Shown: positions 44,781 to 54,125, counted from the stretch's first letter. The stretch is 64,000 bases of DNA from Cognatishimia sp. MH4019 (GCF_020177595.1 NZ_JAHTBL010000009.1:97947-161946), one strand, 5' to 3'. The notes: generated by a model not told the origin, from the sequence alone. Numbers and translations: made by a program.

Positions 44781-45709
44781 GCGCGCATTCCCATTCGGCC
44801 AAGGGTCAGGCGTTGGGTCAGGTCAAGGATTGTCACAAGAATGCCTGCAAGGATCGCTGCTGCGAACAGGGCCGCCCAGATCGCCAGCGGCGTGCCGAAC
44901 TGATCCCCGATCAGAATCCGTGCGCCCAGGCCGCTGATCGCCCCTGTCGGCAATTCGCCCACGATGGTTCCAACCAAGGCCGCCGCGATGCCCACTTTCA
45001 AGGAGGTGAACAGATACGGCACCGACCCCGGCAATCGTAGCTTCAGGAAGGTCTGAAACCCCGTCGCGTCATAGGTCTTGAGCAAATCCAGCTGCGATGC
45101 TTCCGGAGAGCGCAAGCCCTTCACCATGCCGACCAGCACCGGGAAAAAGCACAGATAGGCCGAAATGATCGCCTTCGGCACGCCTCGGTTCTCCACGCCA
45201 AGCTGGCTGGACACGACGATAATCATCGGCGCCAGCGCAACAATCGGAATGGTCTGGCTGATGATCGCCCATGGCATGATGCTCAGATCAGCAACCCGCG
45301 AATAGACAATCGCAATCGCGCCGATGATGCCGATGGAGGTGCCAAGCACAAAGCCCCAAAGCGTTGATCTGAGCGTGATCCAGCTGTGATAAATCAGCGA
45401 GCGTTTCGACCACGCGCGCCCCTTTGCGGCCATCTCTCCGGTGGTTTTCCAAAGCTCCGCCCCGACTTGCGCAGGTGTCGGCAAGCGCGGTCGGTCCAGC
45501 GTGTAGCCAGCCGCCACATGCTCCCGGTTTTGCGCCATCAGACGCCAGACACTGACATCTCGCCGTTCCACCGAGCCTTCGGGCGTCACAACGACCCCGG
45601 CCCGCTCCACCGTATCAAGCGCCACGCGTACATTCATGGGGGCCACGGCCAGATACCAGATGGCGACAAGGCCAGCGAGCACGGTGAGGATGGGGAGAAT
45701 ACGTCCCAT
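44777..45709 (-). CDS. ABC transporter permease with extracytoplasmic insertion
   Basis: This 310-aa permease has one N-terminal membrane segment (about 5-22), then some 80 polar residues, then five more segments and the contact loop YDATGFQTFLKLRLPGSVPY near residue 205. The polar stretch after the first segment is probably periplasmic and is longer than in SsuC-type permeases, so it may help bind the substrate or its binding protein. The ATG at 45709 overlaps the acetyltransferase stop. Confidence 0.88.
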   Translation of the reverse strand: MGRILPILTVLAGLVAIWYLAVAPMNVRVALDTVERAGVVVTPEGSVERRDVSVWRLMAQNREHVAAGYTLDRPRLPTPAQVGAELWKTTGEMAAKGRAWSKRSLIYHSWITLRSTLWGFVLGTSIGIIGAIAIVYSRVADLSIMPWAIISQTIPIVALAPMIIVVSSQLGVENRGVPKAIISAYLCFFPVLVGMVKGLRSPEASQLDLLKTYDATGFQTFLKLRLPGSVPYLFTSLKVGIAAALVGTIVGELPTGAISGLGARILIGDQFGTPLAIWAALFAAAILAGILVTILDLTQRLTLGRMGMRA

Positions 45710-46161
45710 CACACGCGCACCCATTGCAAAAGAGTATCGGGCAGGTTTTCTTCATTCTCGCCACCCGTTCGGCGTATCTCGCTAAATCCGGTTCGCTCGT
45801 AAAAGCGGCGCGCGGGTGCGTTGGCCACAAACGTCCACAAAGACAGTCGATCACGGCCTTCCTTTGCCCTGTCCAGCAAAGCGCTGCCAAGACCCTGCCC
45901 CGGATTGGCCAAGTAAAGGGCAGTAACCATCTGCGCGTCCTCATCAAGCGCCAAAAATCCTTCTGGCTTGTCACCCGCCACAAGGATTTTGCGCGTCGCA
46001 AAAACCACATCGCGGTAATGGCGGACGACGTCGCGATGCCCATGCAGCCGCGGCATCCAGTCGGTCCGGTCGATCCAGTCGTTCAAAATGCCCGCGCACG
46101 CTTCAGCATCCGCGGCCCTGCCCTCGCGGATCCGAGGTGCTATACAGGCCTTCTCAATCAT
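45709..46161 (-). CDS. GNAT-family N-acetyltransferase inside the transporter operon
   Basis: This 150-aa GNAT acetyltransferase has a motif A-like acetyl-CoA region (VTALYLANPGQGLGSALLDR, near 80-99) and a C-terminal ANAPARRFYERTGF. Its substrate is not apparent. It overlaps the ATPase gene by eight bases and the permease by one, so it is fully embedded in the operon. It could act on an amine or beta-amino acid product of pyrimidine breakdown, but this is speculation. Confidence 0.82.
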   Translation of the reverse strand: MIEKACIAPRIREGRAADAEACAGILNDWIDRTDWMPRLHGHRDVVRHYRDVVFATRKILVAGDKPEGFLALDEDAQMVTALYLANPGQGLGSALLDRAKEGRDRLSLWTFVANAPARRFYERTGFSEIRRTGGENEENLPDTLLQWVRV

Positions 46162-46936
46162 AGGAATGCCCTGCGCGTAGCCCATCGCGCACGCGATGCG
46201 CGACCTCTAGGAATTCGGGTGTGTCGCGTAGATCAAGGGGCCGCTCAGCAGGCAGCGGGCTGTCGATGATGTCCGTGATCCGGCCCGGACGGGGGCTCAT
46301 CACGACGATCTTGGTCGACAGATACACCGCCTCGGGGATCGAGTGGGTCACAAAACCGATGGTCTTTTTCGTGCGCGCCCAAAGCTGCAAGAGCTGCTCG
46401 TTCAGGTGATCACGCACGATCTCGTCCAACGCGCCAAACGGCTCGTCCATCAACAGGATATCGGCATCAAAGGCCAGAGCGCGGGCAATCGAGGCACGTT
46501 GCTGCATACCGCCCGACAATTGCCACGGATATTTCTTCTCGAACCCCGCGAGGTCGACCATTTCCAACGTCCTGGCCACCCGCTCTTCCTGATCGGCTTT
46601 TGAGTAACCCATGATTTCCAACGGAAGCCGGATATTCCCTCCAATCGTGCGCCATGGATAAAGCCCCGCATGCTGGAACACATAGCCATAGGCCCGCGAC
46701 CGGCGCGCCTCGTCCGGCGTCATCCCGTTGACGGACAGATCGCCCGCCGTTGGTGTCTCCAGCCCCGCAATGCAGCGCAGAAAGGTGGTCTTCCCGCAGC
46801 CCGACGGGCCGATAAAGCTGACAAACTCGCCTTCCTGAATGTCCAGATCGACATCCTTCAAGGCATGCACAGGACCATCATTGGTCTGAAATGTCAGGTT
46901 CAGACCTTGCGCGGAAATCTTCGGTTGCTGGCTCAA
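46154..46936 (-). CDS. ABC transporter ATP-binding protein, pyrimidine-type system
   Basis: This 260-aa SsuB/TauB/ThiZ-like ATPase has Walker A GPSGCGKTT, signature LSGGMQQR and Walker B ILLMDEPFGALD. It energises the two adjacent permeases. No ATG fits the N-terminus, and an in-frame TAG lies just upstream, so the start is the TTG at 46936. Confidence 0.9.
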   Translation of the reverse strand: MSQQPKISAQGLNLTFQTNDGPVHALKDVDLDIQEGEFVSFIGPSGCGKTTFLRCIAGLETPTAGDLSVNGMTPDEARRSRAYGYVFQHAGLYPWRTIGGNIRLPLEIMGYSKADQEERVARTLEMVDLAGFEKKYPWQLSGGMQQRASIARALAFDADILLMDEPFGALDEIVRDHLNEQLLQLWARTKKTIGFVTHSIPEAVYLSTKIVVMSPRPGRITDIIDSPLPAERPLDLRDTPEFLEVAHRVRDGLRAGHSYD

Positions 46937-46960
46937 TGCGTGCTCGTTTCTCTAGGTATT

Positions 46961-48415
46961 TTAGACGCCGGTGGCAGGAATGCCCGTGCGTTCGACGGGC
47001 CGTGGTGCCGTCAGGTCTTTCCAGCTCGACAGCGCGCGGTTTACCGGCGCATTGCCTTCGCGGGCGACAAACTTTCCGTGGCCCTCCTGCGTGCGGATCT
47101 CGCCGTCATGGACCGCGACATGGCCCTTGGTCAGCGTGAAGCGCGGCAGGCCCGTCACCTCTTTGCCCTCGAAGACGTTGTAATCAATGGCAGATTGCTG
47201 CGTATCTGCGGTGATGGTTTTGGACTTCTCAGGATCCCAGACGACCAAATCCGCATCCGCGCCAACCAGAATGGCCCCCTTCTGCGGATAGCAATTCAGG
47301 ATCTTCGCGATATTAGTGGAGGTCACGGCGACAAACTCATTCAGCGTCAGTCGTCCGGTCTTGACGCCATGCGTCCAGAGCATCGGCATCCGATCCTCAA
47401 GCCCGCCCGTGCCGTTGGGGATCTTGGTGAAGTCGCCCACGCCATAGCGCTTCTGCTCGGTCGTGAACGCGCAGTGATCCGTCGCCACTACGGACAAAGA
47501 CCCCGCCTGAAGCCCCGCCCACAAGCTGTCCTGATGTTGCTTGTTGCGGAAAGGCGGCGACATCACGCGTCGCGCGGCGTGGTCCCAATCGTCATGGAAA
47601 TACTCGCTTTCATCCAGCGTCAGGTGCTGAATGAGCGGCTCACCCCAAACGCGCTTGCCCTGCTGGCGCGCGCGCCGGATCGCCTCATGGGCTTCCTCGC
47701 AAGATGTGTGCACCACATAAAGCGGCACCCCCGCCATATCCGCGATCATGATCGCGCGGTTCGTCGCCTCCCCTTCAACTTGGGAGGGTCGTGAATAGGC
47801 ATGGGCCTCTGGCCCAGTATTACCCTCAGCGAGCAGCTTGGCGCTCAGCTCTGCGATGACATCGCCATTCTCAGCATGCACCATGGCCACACCGCCCAGC
47901 TCCGACAGGCGCAGGAATGACGAATAAAGCTCGTCATCATTCACCATCAACGCGCCCTTATAGGCGAGGAAATGCTTGAAAGTCGTGATCCCGCGCTCTT
48001 CGATGACGGTTTTCATCTCGTCAAAGACCTGCTCGCCCCACCACGTCACCGCCATGTGGAACGAGTAATCACAGTTCGCGCGGGTCGATTTATTGTCCCA
48101 CCGCTTGAGCGCATCCAGCAGGCTCTCACCGGGGTTCGGCAGGGCGAAATCCACCACCATCGTGGTGCCCCCGGCCAAAGCCGCTCGCGTCCCGCTCTCA
48201 AAATCATCCGAGGAATAAGTCCCCATAAACGGCATCTCAAGATGCGTATGCGGATCGATCCCGCCAGGCATGACATAGCATCCCGTCGCGTCCAGTTCCT
48301 CGTCGCCCTTAAGGTCTGGCCCAATCTCAATGATCTTGCCACCGTCAATGAGCACATCCGCCTTGTAGGTCAGATCATGGGTGACAACGGTTCCGTTCTT
48401 GATGACTTTTGTCAT
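46961..48415 (-). CDS. hydA: Dihydropyrimidinase (hydantoinase family)
   Basis: This 484-aa amidohydrolase has metal ligands in GGIDPHTHLEMPFMG near residue 55. The carboxylated-Lys region KHFLAYKGALM lies near 150. It hydrolyses dihydrouracil or dihydrothymine to N-carbamoyl-beta-amino acids, the second step of reductive pyrimidine breakdown. AAAGGA precedes the ATG at 48415. It lies between the carbamoylase and the transporter genes. Confidence 0.93.
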   Translation of the reverse strand: MTKVIKNGTVVTHDLTYKADVLIDGGKIIEIGPDLKGDEELDATGCYVMPGGIDPHTHLEMPFMGTYSSDDFESGTRAALAGGTTMVVDFALPNPGESLLDALKRWDNKSTRANCDYSFHMAVTWWGEQVFDEMKTVIEERGITTFKHFLAYKGALMVNDDELYSSFLRLSELGGVAMVHAENGDVIAELSAKLLAEGNTGPEAHAYSRPSQVEGEATNRAIMIADMAGVPLYVVHTSCEEAHEAIRRARQQGKRVWGEPLIQHLTLDESEYFHDDWDHAARRVMSPPFRNKQHQDSLWAGLQAGSLSVVATDHCAFTTEQKRYGVGDFTKIPNGTGGLEDRMPMLWTHGVKTGRLTLNEFVAVTSTNIAKILNCYPQKGAILVGADADLVVWDPEKSKTITADTQQSAIDYNVFEGKEVTGLPRFTLTKGHVAVHDGEIRTQEGHGKFVAREGNAPVNRALSSWKDLTAPRPVERTGIPATGV

Positions 48416-48440
48416 ATTTGGTCCTTTCTTCGGAGCGCGA

Positions 48441-49688
48441 TCACTCCACAATCTCCGCCGTATTCAGCACCGCATGCAGCAGCACATCCGTGCCTGCCTG
48501 CGCCCATTCCTTGCTGATCTCTTCGGCCTCATTATGCGAAAGCCCATCCACGCAGGGGCACATGATCATCGCGGTCGGCGCGACATCGTTGATCCAGCAC
48601 GCGTCATGCCCGGCACCCGAGACGATATCCATATGGCTATAGCCCAGCTCTTCGGCCGCATCGCGCACGGCGGCCACGCAGGTCTCATCAAACGCAGGCG
48701 GGTCGAACTGGCCGACGATATGGCACTCGAACTCCACGCCGATCTCTGCACATAGCTTCGGCGCGCGCTCTTCAAACTCGGCCACCATCGCATTCAGCTT
48801 GTCCAGCAGATGCGTGCGCATATCGACCGTGAACACCACCTTCCCCGGAATGATGTTACGCGAGTTCGGATAGACATCGATATGCCCGATGGCGCCCACC
48901 GCATTAGGCTGGTTCTTCATCGCGATTTCATGCACCAGTTCTGTCACCAGCGCCAAGCCACGGCCTGCATTCTTGCGCATCGACATGGGCGTCGAGCCGG
49001 TATGGCTCTCCTTGCCCGTCACCGTGCATTCGATCCAGCGAAGGCCCTGCCCATGCGTGACAACGCCAATCTCTTTGCCCTCGGCCTCTAGGATCGGCCC
49101 CTGCTCGATATGCAGCTCGAACATCGCGTGCATGTCGCGCGCGCCAACGGCCTCATCGCCAACCCAGCCAATGCGCTTCAGCTCATCGCCAAAGCTCTTG
49201 CCCTCCGCATCGACGCGCGCGTAAGCCCAGTCCTGCGTGTGCTTTCCGGCGAACACGCCTGACGACAGCATCGCCGGCGCGAACCGCGTGCCTTCTTCAT
49301 TCGTCCAGTTCGTCACCACAATCGGGTGCTTGGTCTTCACATCCAAATCGTTGAGCGTGCGGACCACTTCCAGCCCGCCTAACACTCCCAAGACGCCGTC
49401 AAATTTGCCGCCAGTCGGCTGCGTATCCAGATGCGAGCCGACATAGACCGGCAGCGCGTCCGCATCCGTGCCTTCGCGCGTGGCGAACATATTGCCCATC
49501 GTATCGACACCCATCGACATGCCCGCCGCCTCGCACCAGCTTTGAAACAAGGCGCGGCCTTCGGCGTCCTCATCCGTCAGGGTCTGGCGATTACTGCCAC
49601 CCGCGATGCCCGGCCCGATCTTGGCCATTTCCATCAGACTGTCCCACAAACGATTCGGATCAATCCGCAGATTTTTACTGCGATCCAT
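48441..49688 (-). CDS. N-carbamoyl-beta-alanine amidohydrolase (Zn-dependent, M20-like)
   Basis: This 415-aa protein of the hydantoinase/carbamoylase family has GSHLDTQPTGGKFDG near 85. NEEGTRF, with metal ligands, follows near 130. SHTGSTPMSMRKNAG near 230 and SGAGHDA near 365 complete the set. It splits N-carbamoyl-beta-alanine (or the beta-aminoisobutyrate form) to the beta-amino acid, ammonia and CO2, the third step of the pathway. GGGAGAAG lies before the ATG at 49688. It is the first gene of the operon, facing the rutR-like gene across a shared operator region. Confidence 0.9.
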   Translation of the reverse strand: MDRSKNLRIDPNRLWDSLMEMAKIGPGIAGGSNRQTLTDEDAEGRALFQSWCEAAGMSMGVDTMGNMFATREGTDADALPVYVGSHLDTQPTGGKFDGVLGVLGGLEVVRTLNDLDVKTKHPIVVTNWTNEEGTRFAPAMLSSGVFAGKHTQDWAYARVDAEGKSFGDELKRIGWVGDEAVGARDMHAMFELHIEQGPILEAEGKEIGVVTHGQGLRWIECTVTGKESHTGSTPMSMRKNAGRGLALVTELVHEIAMKNQPNAVGAIGHIDVYPNSRNIIPGKVVFTVDMRTHLLDKLNAMVAEFEERAPKLCAEIGVEFECHIVGQFDPPAFDETCVAAVRDAAEELGYSHMDIVSGAGHDACWINDVAPTAMIMCPCVDGLSHNEAEEISKEWAQAGTDVLLHAVLNTAEIVE

Positions 49689-49766
49689 GCATCTTCTCCC
49701 GACGTGTCGCAAATGCCCCAAAGGCGATTCCGCCCTGACCTCAGCGTGACGGAGCATCCTTGGAAG

Positions 49767-49795
49767 GGTCAATCATTTTTTGACCATTTGGATAG
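49767..49795. promoter_or_regulatory. RutR-like operator region, carbamoylase / rutR side
   Basis: TTGACCATTTGGATAG at 49780-49795 matches the RutR consensus TTGACCA-NN-TGGTCAA at TTGACCA and at TGG-x-x-A on the other side. GGTCAA at 49767-49772 is an extra inverted half-site. It lies between the divergent carbamoylase operon and the regulator gene. Confidence 0.55.
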
Positions 49796-49907
49796 AAATG
49801 CACTTCACCGCCCAAAAAATGCTTGAGAGATGCGCACCTGTCTCGCACATTTGCAGACAGGCCACACGCGGAACGCGACACGGCTGCGCTGCCGTGAAAG
49901 GACCTTG

Positions 49908-50549
49908 ATGACGACCGCACTTCCAAAACCCAAGAAAGAGACACGTATTCAGCGCGAAAAGCGTGAAGTCATCCTCGAAGCAGCGCTGGATGTTTTCGCC
50001 GTGCACGGCTTGCGCGGGGCGACGCTGGATAAAATCGCCGCCGCCGCGGGCATGTCGAAACCGCATGTGGTTTACTATTTCGGCAGCAAGGACGCGATCT
50101 ACACGACCTTGTTGGAGAGCCTTCTGGAGCGGTGGCTGAGCCCGCTCAAAGACCTCTCACCCGACGGCGATCCGATGACTGAAATACTCACCTATATCCG
50201 TCGCAAGCTGCAAATGTCGCGGGACATGGCGCGGGAAAGCAAGCTCTTTGCAACGGAAATTCTGCACGGCGCACCGCGTACGGCGGACACGTTGTCAGGC
50301 GATCTCAAAGCGCTGGTGGATGAGAAAGCCGCCGTCATCGCGGAGTGGAGTGCGCAAGGCAAGCTCGCGCCGCTTAACCCGCATCATCTGATCTTCTCGA
50401 TCTGGGCGATGACCCAGCATTATGCGGATTTCGACATTCAGGTCCGCGCGATCCTGAAACCCGCCAGCGAAGACGATGTCTTTGACGAGGCGGAGGCCTT
50501 TCTGACCACGCTTTTCAGCCGCTCTCTTCGTCCCGAAGCAGCAGAATAA
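49908..50549 (+). CDS. rutR: RutR-like TetR-family regulator
   Basis: This 213-aa TetR-family protein, close to the length of E. coli RutR (212 aa), has an N-terminal HTH (REVILEAALDVFAVHGLRGA then MSKPHVVYYFGSK) and a ligand-binding C-terminus. RutR senses uracil or thymine and releases its operators when pyrimidines are present. AAAGGA precedes the ATG at 49908. RutR-like operators lie in front of this pair and in front of preT, which strongly supports the call. Its 3' end overlaps the convergent permease gene by 35 bases. Confidence 0.87.
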   Translation: MTTALPKPKKETRIQREKREVILEAALDVFAVHGLRGATLDKIAAAAGMSKPHVVYYFGSKDAIYTTLLESLLERWLSPLKDLSPDGDPMTEILTYIRRKLQMSRDMARESKLFATEILHGAPRTADTLSGDLKALVDEKAAVIAEWSAQGKLAPLNPHHLIFSIWAMTQHYADFDIQVRAILKPASEDDVFDEAEAFLTTLFSRSLRPEAAE

Positions 50550-51372
50550 GCGCCAGAATGGTCCCCGCAATTCCGAACAGAATGACCGTGGCGGGGCGTG
50601 TGCCGTGGAATAAAAGCTCCCACATGACAACCCAGCTAGGCACCAGATACGTATAGGCCATCACCTTACTGCCGGGCAGGCGTTTGCTGGCATATTGCAC
50701 CAAAAAGAACGTTACCGCCGTGGTGACAACCGCCAGATAGAGCAGCACGATCCAGACCAGACCGGGCAGTTCTGCGAACGGCACCGTCACCAGATCGCGC
50801 ATCCCGTATGCTCCAGCCACGATCAGCGCGCCCACAGTCGTGCCAAGGGCGGCTTGCAAGGGAGACACGTCCTCCAAAAGCTTGCGCGACAGGCTTGGCA
50901 CCGCGCCATGCGCGAGCGCGCCTATGGTGAAAATCGCCTCGCCCGGCCCGATTTCGAACCGCATCAACGCGGCGATATCTGCGCGGAAAATGACCCAGAT
51001 CGCGCCACAGGCCCCGATGCTTAAAGCGGCGAAGGTGGCCGCACTCGTGCGTTGGGACAAAAGCAAATAGCCAAAGCCCGTGGCCAATAAAGGTGTCAAG
51101 GTGAAGACCGCCGCAGTGGACACCGCCGTGGTCGAGCGCAACGCCTCGAACATGGTGATAAAGTAGACCGCCATGCAGCCGCCGATCAGCAAAAACCGCC
51201 AGAAGCGCTGGAAAACGGGTCTGATCGCGACGCCAAAGGCGCGCGCCACGCCAAGCATAACAAGGCTCGCTACCGCAAAGCGCAGCGTCATCAACGCGGC
51301 TGGCGAGATGTCCTGCGCGATCAGGTGACCCAGCGAAAACGACAGAGATACTAGCAACGAAAACAGGAGCAT
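50515..51372 (-). CDS. DMT-superfamily (EamA) permease
   Basis: This 285-aa protein with about ten membrane segments in two EamA-type halves belongs to the drug/metabolite transporter superfamily. It is the third gene after preT and preA, so it may move pyrimidine-derived metabolites such as beta-amino acids out of or into the cell. The ATG at 51372 is chosen because the first membrane helix begins there; the longer frame is non-hydrophobic and overlaps preA. Confidence 0.83.
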   Translation of the reverse strand: MLLFSLLVSLSFSLGHLIAQDISPAALMTLRFAVASLVMLGVARAFGVAIRPVFQRFWRFLLIGGCMAVYFITMFEALRSTTAVSTAAVFTLTPLLATGFGYLLLSQRTSAATFAALSIGACGAIWVIFRADIAALMRFEIGPGEAIFTIGALAHGAVPSLSRKLLEDVSPLQAALGTTVGALIVAGAYGMRDLVTVPFAELPGLVWIVLLYLAVVTTAVTFFLVQYASKRLPGSKVMAYTYLVPSWVVMWELLFHGTRPATVILFGIAGTILALILLLRDEESG

Positions 51373-51412
51373 CGCCAGATGCCCCTGCCCTGCGCCTGAA
51401 AGGGAGGCGACG

Positions 51413-52717
51413 CTACTCCGCAGCGGTTGCGCTCGGATTGTTGGGATGCACGGTCCAGTTGGCCGGGTCGGCTTCAACCGTCTTGCCGGTGCGCTCATCC
51501 AGCGCGCCGGGGGCGAGGGTCTCCATGGTGATGCAGTCCTCCACCGGGCAGACATTGACGCACAGATTGCAGGCGACGCATTCGTCATCCATCACCTCGA
51601 ACACCCGATCCTCAGACATCGAGATCGCCTGATGAGATGTATCCTCGCAAGCCGCATAACAGCGCCCGCATTTGATGCAATCGTCCTGACTGATCCGCGC
51701 TTTGGTGACGTAGTTGAGGTTGAGATACTGCCAATCGGTCACATTCGGCACCGCACGGCCCACGACATCTTCCACCCGCGCGTGGCCTTGCTCATCCATC
51801 CACTGCGACAGGCCCGAGATCATCTCTTCCACAATCTTGAACCCATAGGTCATCGCCGCGGTGCAGACCTGCACGTTCCCTGCGCCCAAAGCGATAAATT
51901 CTGCCGCATCGCGCCAAGTGGTGACGCCGCCAATTCCGGATATCGGCATGCCATGGGTCGTCGGGTTGCGCGCAATCTCGGCCACCATGTTCAGGGCAAT
52001 CGGCTTCACCGCGGGGCCACAATAACCGCCATGGGTGCCTTTGCCGTCGATCATCGGCTCAGGCGACATCGTATCCAGGTTTACCGACGTGATCGAATTG
52101 ATCGTGTTGATCAGGCTGACCGCATCCGCGCCACCATCCTTGGCCGCCTGAGCAGGCCCCAGGATATTGGTCACATTCGGCGTCAGCTTGACGATCACCG
52201 GCAGATCAGTGGTTTCCTTACACCAGCGCGTCACCATCTCGATATATTCGGGGACCTGACCCACGGCCGAGCCCATCCCGCGTTCGGCCATCCCATGCGG
52301 GCATCCGAAGTTCAGCTCGAACCCATCGCAGCCCGTTTCGGCAATACGCGGCAGGATCTCTTTCCAGGCCGCTTCCTCGCAAGGCACCATCACGGACGCG
52401 ATCAGCGCGCGGTCGGGGTAATCCTTCTTCACGCGGGTCATCTCATCGAGATTGACCTGCAAGGGGCGGTCCGTAATCAGCTCGATATTGTTGAGACCCA
52501 ACAATCGTCGATCCGCCCCCCAGATCGCGCCATAGCGCGGACCGTTGACGTTCACAACAGGCGGGCCGTCATCGCCCAGCGTTTTCCAGACAACGCCGCC
52601 CCAGCCTGCTTCAAAAGCGCGGCGGACGTTGTATTCCTTGTCGGTCGGCGGGGCAGAAGCCAACCAGAACGGGTTCGGAGATGTAATGCCACAGAACGTT
52701 GTCGTCAGATCAGCCAT
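51413..52717 (-). CDS. preA: PreA, NAD-dependent dihydropyrimidine dehydrogenase catalytic subunit
   Basis: This 434-aa protein has an FMN-barrel of the dihydroorotate-dehydrogenase type (about 1-330) containing FELNFGCPHGMAERGMG. The C-terminus has two 4Fe-4S sites, CIKCGRCYAAC and CVACNLCVNVCP. With PreT it reduces uracil and thymine to the dihydro forms, the first step of the pathway. Its ATG overlaps the preT stop by one base. Confidence 0.94.
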   Translation of the reverse strand: MADLTTTFCGITSPNPFWLASAPPTDKEYNVRRAFEAGWGGVVWKTLGDDGPPVVNVNGPRYGAIWGADRRLLGLNNIELITDRPLQVNLDEMTRVKKDYPDRALIASVMVPCEEAAWKEILPRIAETGCDGFELNFGCPHGMAERGMGSAVGQVPEYIEMVTRWCKETTDLPVIVKLTPNVTNILGPAQAAKDGGADAVSLINTINSITSVNLDTMSPEPMIDGKGTHGGYCGPAVKPIALNMVAEIARNPTTHGMPISGIGGVTTWRDAAEFIALGAGNVQVCTAAMTYGFKIVEEMISGLSQWMDEQGHARVEDVVGRAVPNVTDWQYLNLNYVTKARISQDDCIKCGRCYAACEDTSHQAISMSEDRVFEVMDDECVACNLCVNVCPVEDCITMETLAPGALDERTGKTVEADPANWTVHPNNPSATAAE

Positions 52718-54057
52718 CAGCTTGCTCCTGCTAGCGTTGCATGAATATCCAGCGCCGCATCGCGCCCTTCCGCGACGGCTGTGACCGTCAAATCATCCCC
52801 ACCGGCCGCACAATCGCCACCGGCCCAGACACCCGCCACGCTGGTGCGCCCAACGTCATCAACAGAGATCTTGCGCCCGTCGAGTTTCAGCGCTTCTGGC
52901 GTCTCGGCCAGCGTCTGGCCAATCGCTTTGAAAACCTGATCGGCCGGCAAGGTGAAGGTCTCATCCGTCACCACCAGCTTGCCGTCCTGAGCTTCCGTGT
53001 AGGCAAAGGTCACACCGCTAAGCGACCCATTCCCTTCGATCCCCACAGGTGCTGCATTGCACACGATCCGCACGCCTTTTTGTTGCGCCAGATCCTGTTC
53101 ATATTTGGAAGCCGACATCGCCTCCTGCCCACGCCGATAGACAATCGTGACGTCCTCTGCGCCCAGCAGCTTCGACTGCACCGCGGCATCAACAGCCGTC
53201 ATGCCGCCGCCAATCACCACGACACGGCGACCCACGGGCAGCGCCGTCAAATCCTCGGCCTGACGCAAATCTGCAATGAACGCCACGGCATCGATGACAT
53301 GGTCGGTCTCTTCGCCCTCAAGCGCCAGCGCATTCACGCCGCCCAGACCCATGCCCAGAAATACCGCATCAAAATCGCTCTGCAGGCTCGTCAGCGAAAG
53401 GCCCTCGCCTAACGCCTGCCCATAACGGATCTCGATCCCGCCGATCTGCAATAACCAATCAAGCTCTTTCTGCGCGAAATCCTCGGTCGATTTATAAGCG
53501 GCGATGCCAAACTCATTCAGCCCGCCCCCCTTCGCGCGCGCCTCAAAGATCACGACATCATGCCCGTGCATCGCCAACCGATGCGCGCAAGCCAGCCCAG
53601 CTGGCCCGGCTCCCACGACAGCCACGGTCTTGCCCGTCGCGTCCGCCCGCGTGAAAGGATGCACGTCCTGTGCCATCAGCGTGTCGGTCGCATGGCGCTG
53701 CAGCCGCCCAATCTCCACCGGTTTGCCTTCTGCGGCCTCGCGCACGCAAGCCTGCTCGCATAAGGTTTCCGTCGGACAGACCCGCGCGCACATACCGCCC
53801 AGGATGTTCTGCTCTAGTATCGTCTCCGCCGCCGCCTCGGATGTGCCGGTCGCGATCTGTCGAATGAAAAGCGGGATATCAATTGCGGTCGGGCAAGCCG
53901 TGATGCAGGGCGCATCATGGCAAAAGTAACACCGATCCGCCGCAACCATCGCTTCATGGGGCGCGTAAGCCGGATGCAAGTCACTGAAATTCGCGTCAAT
54001 ACTGTCCTGGCTCACCCGCCCTGCTGCGACACCAGACGCCCTGAGATGCTCTGTCAT
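52717..54057 (-). CDS. preT: PreT, NAD-dependent dihydropyrimidine dehydrogenase flavin subunit
   Basis: This 446-aa GltD-like flavoprotein has an N-terminal Fe-S region (CYFCHDAPCITACPTAIDIP, then GGMCARVCP), an FAD motif VAVVGAGPAGLACAHRL near 148 and a second dinucleotide motif VVVIGGGMTAVD near 285. It passes electrons from NAD(P)H to PreA. AGGAA lies before the ATG at 54057. A near-perfect RutR-like operator is 53 bases upstream. Confidence 0.94.
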   Translation of the reverse strand: MTEHLRASGVAAGRVSQDSIDANFSDLHPAYAPHEAMVAADRCYFCHDAPCITACPTAIDIPLFIRQIATGTSEAAAETILEQNILGGMCARVCPTETLCEQACVREAAEGKPVEIGRLQRHATDTLMAQDVHPFTRADATGKTVAVVGAGPAGLACAHRLAMHGHDVVIFEARAKGGGLNEFGIAAYKSTEDFAQKELDWLLQIGGIEIRYGQALGEGLSLTSLQSDFDAVFLGMGLGGVNALALEGEETDHVIDAVAFIADLRQAEDLTALPVGRRVVVIGGGMTAVDAAVQSKLLGAEDVTIVYRRGQEAMSASKYEQDLAQQKGVRIVCNAAPVGIEGNGSLSGVTFAYTEAQDGKLVVTDETFTLPADQVFKAIGQTLAETPEALKLDGRKISVDDVGRTSVAGVWAGGDCAAGGDDLTVTAVAEGRDAALDIHATLAGAS

Positions 54058-54109
54058 GGCTGATTCCTGTTGCTAGACCTTTGTGTCAGTGAAGCACGGA
54101 ATTTAATTT

Positions 54110-54125
54110 CTGACCATATGGTTAA
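54110..54125. promoter_or_regulatory. RutR-like operator in front of preTA
   Basis: CTGACCATATGGTTAA matches the RutR consensus TTGACCA-NN-TGGTCAA at 12 of 14 specified positions, with TGACCA and TGGT intact on either side of TA. It is flanked by AT-rich sequence. It lies 53 bases upstream of the preT ATG, an expected position for repression. Confidence 0.7.

Noticed and set aside
46670..47794. 374-codon plus-strand frame across hydA and the ABC ATPase gene
   Set aside because: Antisense shadow of two well-supported genes.
51446..52744. 432-codon plus-strand frame across preA
   Set aside because: Antisense to preA; rich in His and Arg as expected from reversed coding sequence.
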